A stretch of DNA of 7,411 nt from an uncultured Paenibacillaceae bacterium (GTDB lineage Bacteria > Bacillota > Bacilli > Aneurinibacillales > Aneurinibacillaceae). Under the pieces are notes generated by a model that had not been told where the DNA came from, made no database searches, and saw nothing but the letters and a program-made list of their open reading frames with translations. The stretch's first letter is position 1. Every line of letters begins with the position of its first letter. The DNA lies in NCBI GenBank assembly GCA_937874515.1, contig CALNBV010000094.1:1-7411 (forward strand), written 5' to 3'. The position numbers and the translations under genes were made by a program. Of the stretch, positions 5,923-7,411 are shown one piece after another.

Positions 5923-7131
5923 TCATTCTCCTTTTTTATCTTTAATCTGATTTGCATCAAAAGGTAGTTCCTTAGCAATATTTTCTATAACAATATAATG
6001 AATCTTTATATAAACTTTACCATTCTCAAGTCGTTGGTGCAAAACCTTTTCATCCTTGATTCTGGCACTGGCATCCAGTTCCTTCAAAAGATTTTCCCTG
6101 GCAAATCGTTTGCCAAGAGCACTTGCCTCTCCTTCATTAATTAAAGATTCATGGATGGTATCTTCCTGAAAGGTTATGGTTTTCAATCCCACGTTAAAAT
6201 ATTTTTTAATCCAGGGAACTGTAGCATTTTCTTCTGTTTTAATGGCATGGTTAAAGGGCTTTTGGAAATAACCACTAATCTTAAGATTCCAGTTGCCTAT
6301 GGTCAAATATTTCTCCTTATAATTATCCCCTGTTAATATGGGGCGATTCTGTTTTAAAGGAACTTCAATTTCTGATTCATACCATACTTCCCCTTCAACA
6401 ATTCCTCGCGCCGTATCTACCATAGAGTATTCTTCGTTACCGAGGATTCCTGATATAAGAATTTGCCCTGGTTTTACAACATCATTGACTTTGACAAGTT
6501 CCTTGCCTCTTTCCGTGAAGATATAATATACCACGGCTTTTTTCGTCGCAATTAAATGGTTACGGCCAAGGTTAGGCCGTTTTTCCTCGGGCGTCACTTT
6601 TTCCGCCACCTTAATCAATGCCGTGGTTCCCTTCATTTCAAATCCAACCCAGGAGGCATTGGGCACTTTCTTTAATAGTTCTCTTTGAATTTTTTCCATT
6701 GGAGGCAATCGAAATACAAAAACCCCCTGTTTAATGCCCACTTGTTCAGCGGCTTGTCTAATTTCAAGATCAGGGGTTTTTTCATTTCCTACTACTTCTA
6801 CTCTCCATACAACAAAAGAAAGAGTATAAATACCAATAAAAAACAAGAGAACTCCAATTAGGAAAAGGGAGCGTGTCCTTAATTTGTGCAAGAAAAAAGG
6901 AAAACCTATTCGCTTTACCACATGAAAGCGACAATATGTTTCCTTAAGCAAAGGTTTCAGCCGGTAAAAATCTTTTACCGAAATACAAAAATAGGCCTCT
7001 GTCCCTTTCCTGCGTATATTCCAAACTTGCATTCCTTGTCCTACCATGCGATTTAATAATCGTTCTACATATTTTCCTCTGATTTGCAGTTCAAGATACC
7101 CCTGGATCCAATTTACTCTGTTCAGATTCAT
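5923..7131 (-). CDS. yqfD: Sporulation membrane protein YqfD
   Basis: YqfD is a membrane protein of endospore formers. In B. subtilis yqfD belongs to the mother-cell SigE sporulation programme with yqfC; its molecular role is not well defined. The product (402 residues from ATG 7131) matches B. subtilis YqfD in layout: an N-terminal cytoplasmic domain with GYLELQIRGKYVERLLNRM, the RIGFPF motif (75-80), one transmembrane helix (about 88-108), then a large extracytoplasmic part with WVGFEMKGTT, KPGQILISG, GEVWYESE and a C-terminal EKVLHQRLENGKVYIKIHY segment. ATG at 7131 is preferred, with AAGGAGG at 7144-7150 although 12 nt away; an open frame continues upstream to a TTG at 7170 but would place the ribosome binding site inside the gene. 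It lies 25 nt after yqfC and 6 nt before phoH. Confidence 0.94.
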   Translation of the reverse strand: MNLNRVNWIQGYLELQIRGKYVERLLNRMVGQGMQVWNIRRKGTEAYFCISVKDFYRLKPLLKETYCRFHVVKRIGFPFFLHKLRTRSLFLIGVLLFFIGIYTLSFVVWRVEVVGNEKTPDLEIRQAAEQVGIKQGVFVFRLPPMEKIQRELLKKVPNASWVGFEMKGTTALIKVAEKVTPEEKRPNLGRNHLIATKKAVVYYIFTERGKELVKVNDVVKPGQILISGILGNEEYSMVDTARGIVEGEVWYESEIEVPLKQNRPILTGDNYKEKYLTIGNWNLKISGYFQKPFNHAIKTEENATVPWIKKYFNVGLKTITFQEDTIHESLINEGEASALGKRFARENLLKELDASARIKDEKVLHQRLENGKVYIKIHYIVIENIAKELPFDANQIKDKKGE

Positions 7132-7156
7132 GGGCGTGGGCGGCCTCCTTCTTAAT

Positions 7157-7411
7157 TCATTTATCAACAAAAATCACCTGATGAATAATACCCTCTACAA
7201 GTACTTCTTCAGGCAAAATTGCCCGGATAACAAGGTTGCTTCCTTTAATCATTAATTGTCCTTTAGTTAAAAGTAAGCGGAGTTCCTTATCACTGAAATG
7301 AAGGACTCCGCGGTGATTCTCTATATACATTTGATATTGGCCAATCATTGTAATCCGGGGCATTTCCATGGTGATGTCCTTAGGTAAATCAAGAACGCCG
7401 GCAGCGACCTT
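7157..7411 (-). CDS. yqfC: Sporulation protein YqfC (5' end cut by right window edge)
   Basis: YqfC is a small sporulation protein of about 93 residues, in B. subtilis co-transcribed with yqfD; its biochemical function is unknown. The last 84 residues are visible. The frame stays open to the right edge, reading KVAAGVLDLPKDITMEMPRI and then TMIGQYQMYIENHRG, LRLLLTKGQLMIKG and ILPEEVLVEGIIHQVIF, all family hallmarks. The ATG at 7369 is internal: homology continues upstream through DLPKDI, and the true start, probably only some ten codons further, is outside the window. Its TGA (7157-7159) is 25 nt before the yqfD start. Presence of the yqfC/yqfD pair argues for an endospore-forming host. Confidence 0.95.
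   Translation of the reverse strand, partial: KVAAGVLDLPKDITMEMPRITMIGQYQMYIENHRGVLHFSDKELRLLLTKGQLMIKGSNLVIRAILPEEVLVEGIIHQVIFVDK

Noticed and set aside
7157..7369. yqfC starting at ATG 7369
   Set aside because: Family homology (DLPKDITMEMPRI) continues upstream in frame to the window edge, so this ATG is internal and the gene is partial.
1..7411. A novel defence, mobile or biosynthetic system
   Set aside because: All coding space is accounted for by recognised core genes in conserved order; there are no repeats of CRISPR type, transposases, integrases or unexplained gaps over about 300 bases (the longest non-coding stretch, 1185-1418, is the T-box leader).

Overview
The window is the 3' part of the conserved Firmicutes 'era/recO/glyQS' housekeeping cluster, and every gene lies on the minus strand. 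Reading in the direction of transcription (right to left) the order is yqfC (5' end cut by the window edge), yqfD, phoH, ybeY, dgkA, cdd, era, yqzL, recO, glyQ and glyS (cut by the left edge). Gene content and order match the Bacillus subtilis yqfC-to-glyS region. The YqfC/YqfD pair (sporulation genes in B. subtilis), the small protein YqzL, the T-box leader and AGGAGG-type ribosome binding sites all point to an endospore-forming member of Bacillales with moderate to low GC. I cannot name the genus.

Region 7411-2172 holds yqfC through yqzL. The genes are packed tightly, with 1-11 nt overlaps or short gaps and start sites often inside the end of the previous gene. The only longer gap is about 100 nt between era and yqzL, where I see no structure. 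The themes are sporulation (YqfC/D), RNA and ribosome maturation (PhoH, YbeY, Era), lipid carrier recycling (DgkA) and pyrimidine salvage (Cdd). Two features differ from the B. subtilis arrangement. The gene for the 7TM-HD c-di-AMP phosphodiesterase PgpH (YqfF), expected between phoH and ybeY, is absent. DgkA also carries a membrane extension of about 110 residues.

Region 2171-1419 is recO. A strong SigA-type promoter overlaps the recO stop codon, and a glycine T-box leader follows (about 1386-1211). This leader controls glyQ (1184-306) and glyS (302-left edge), the two subunits of glycyl-tRNA synthetase. Its T-box motif, antiterminator and terminator are textbook, but the part that should form Stem I is unusually short.

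The first 25 bases of the window are an exact inverted copy of bases 59-83, and the glyS protein stops resembling its family exactly there. This looks like a fold-back artefact at a contig end rather than real sequence. I found no phage, transposon, CRISPR or defence system. This is a mostly ordinary core region, and the points worth follow-up are the short T-box, the DgkA extension, the missing pgpH and the suspect left end.
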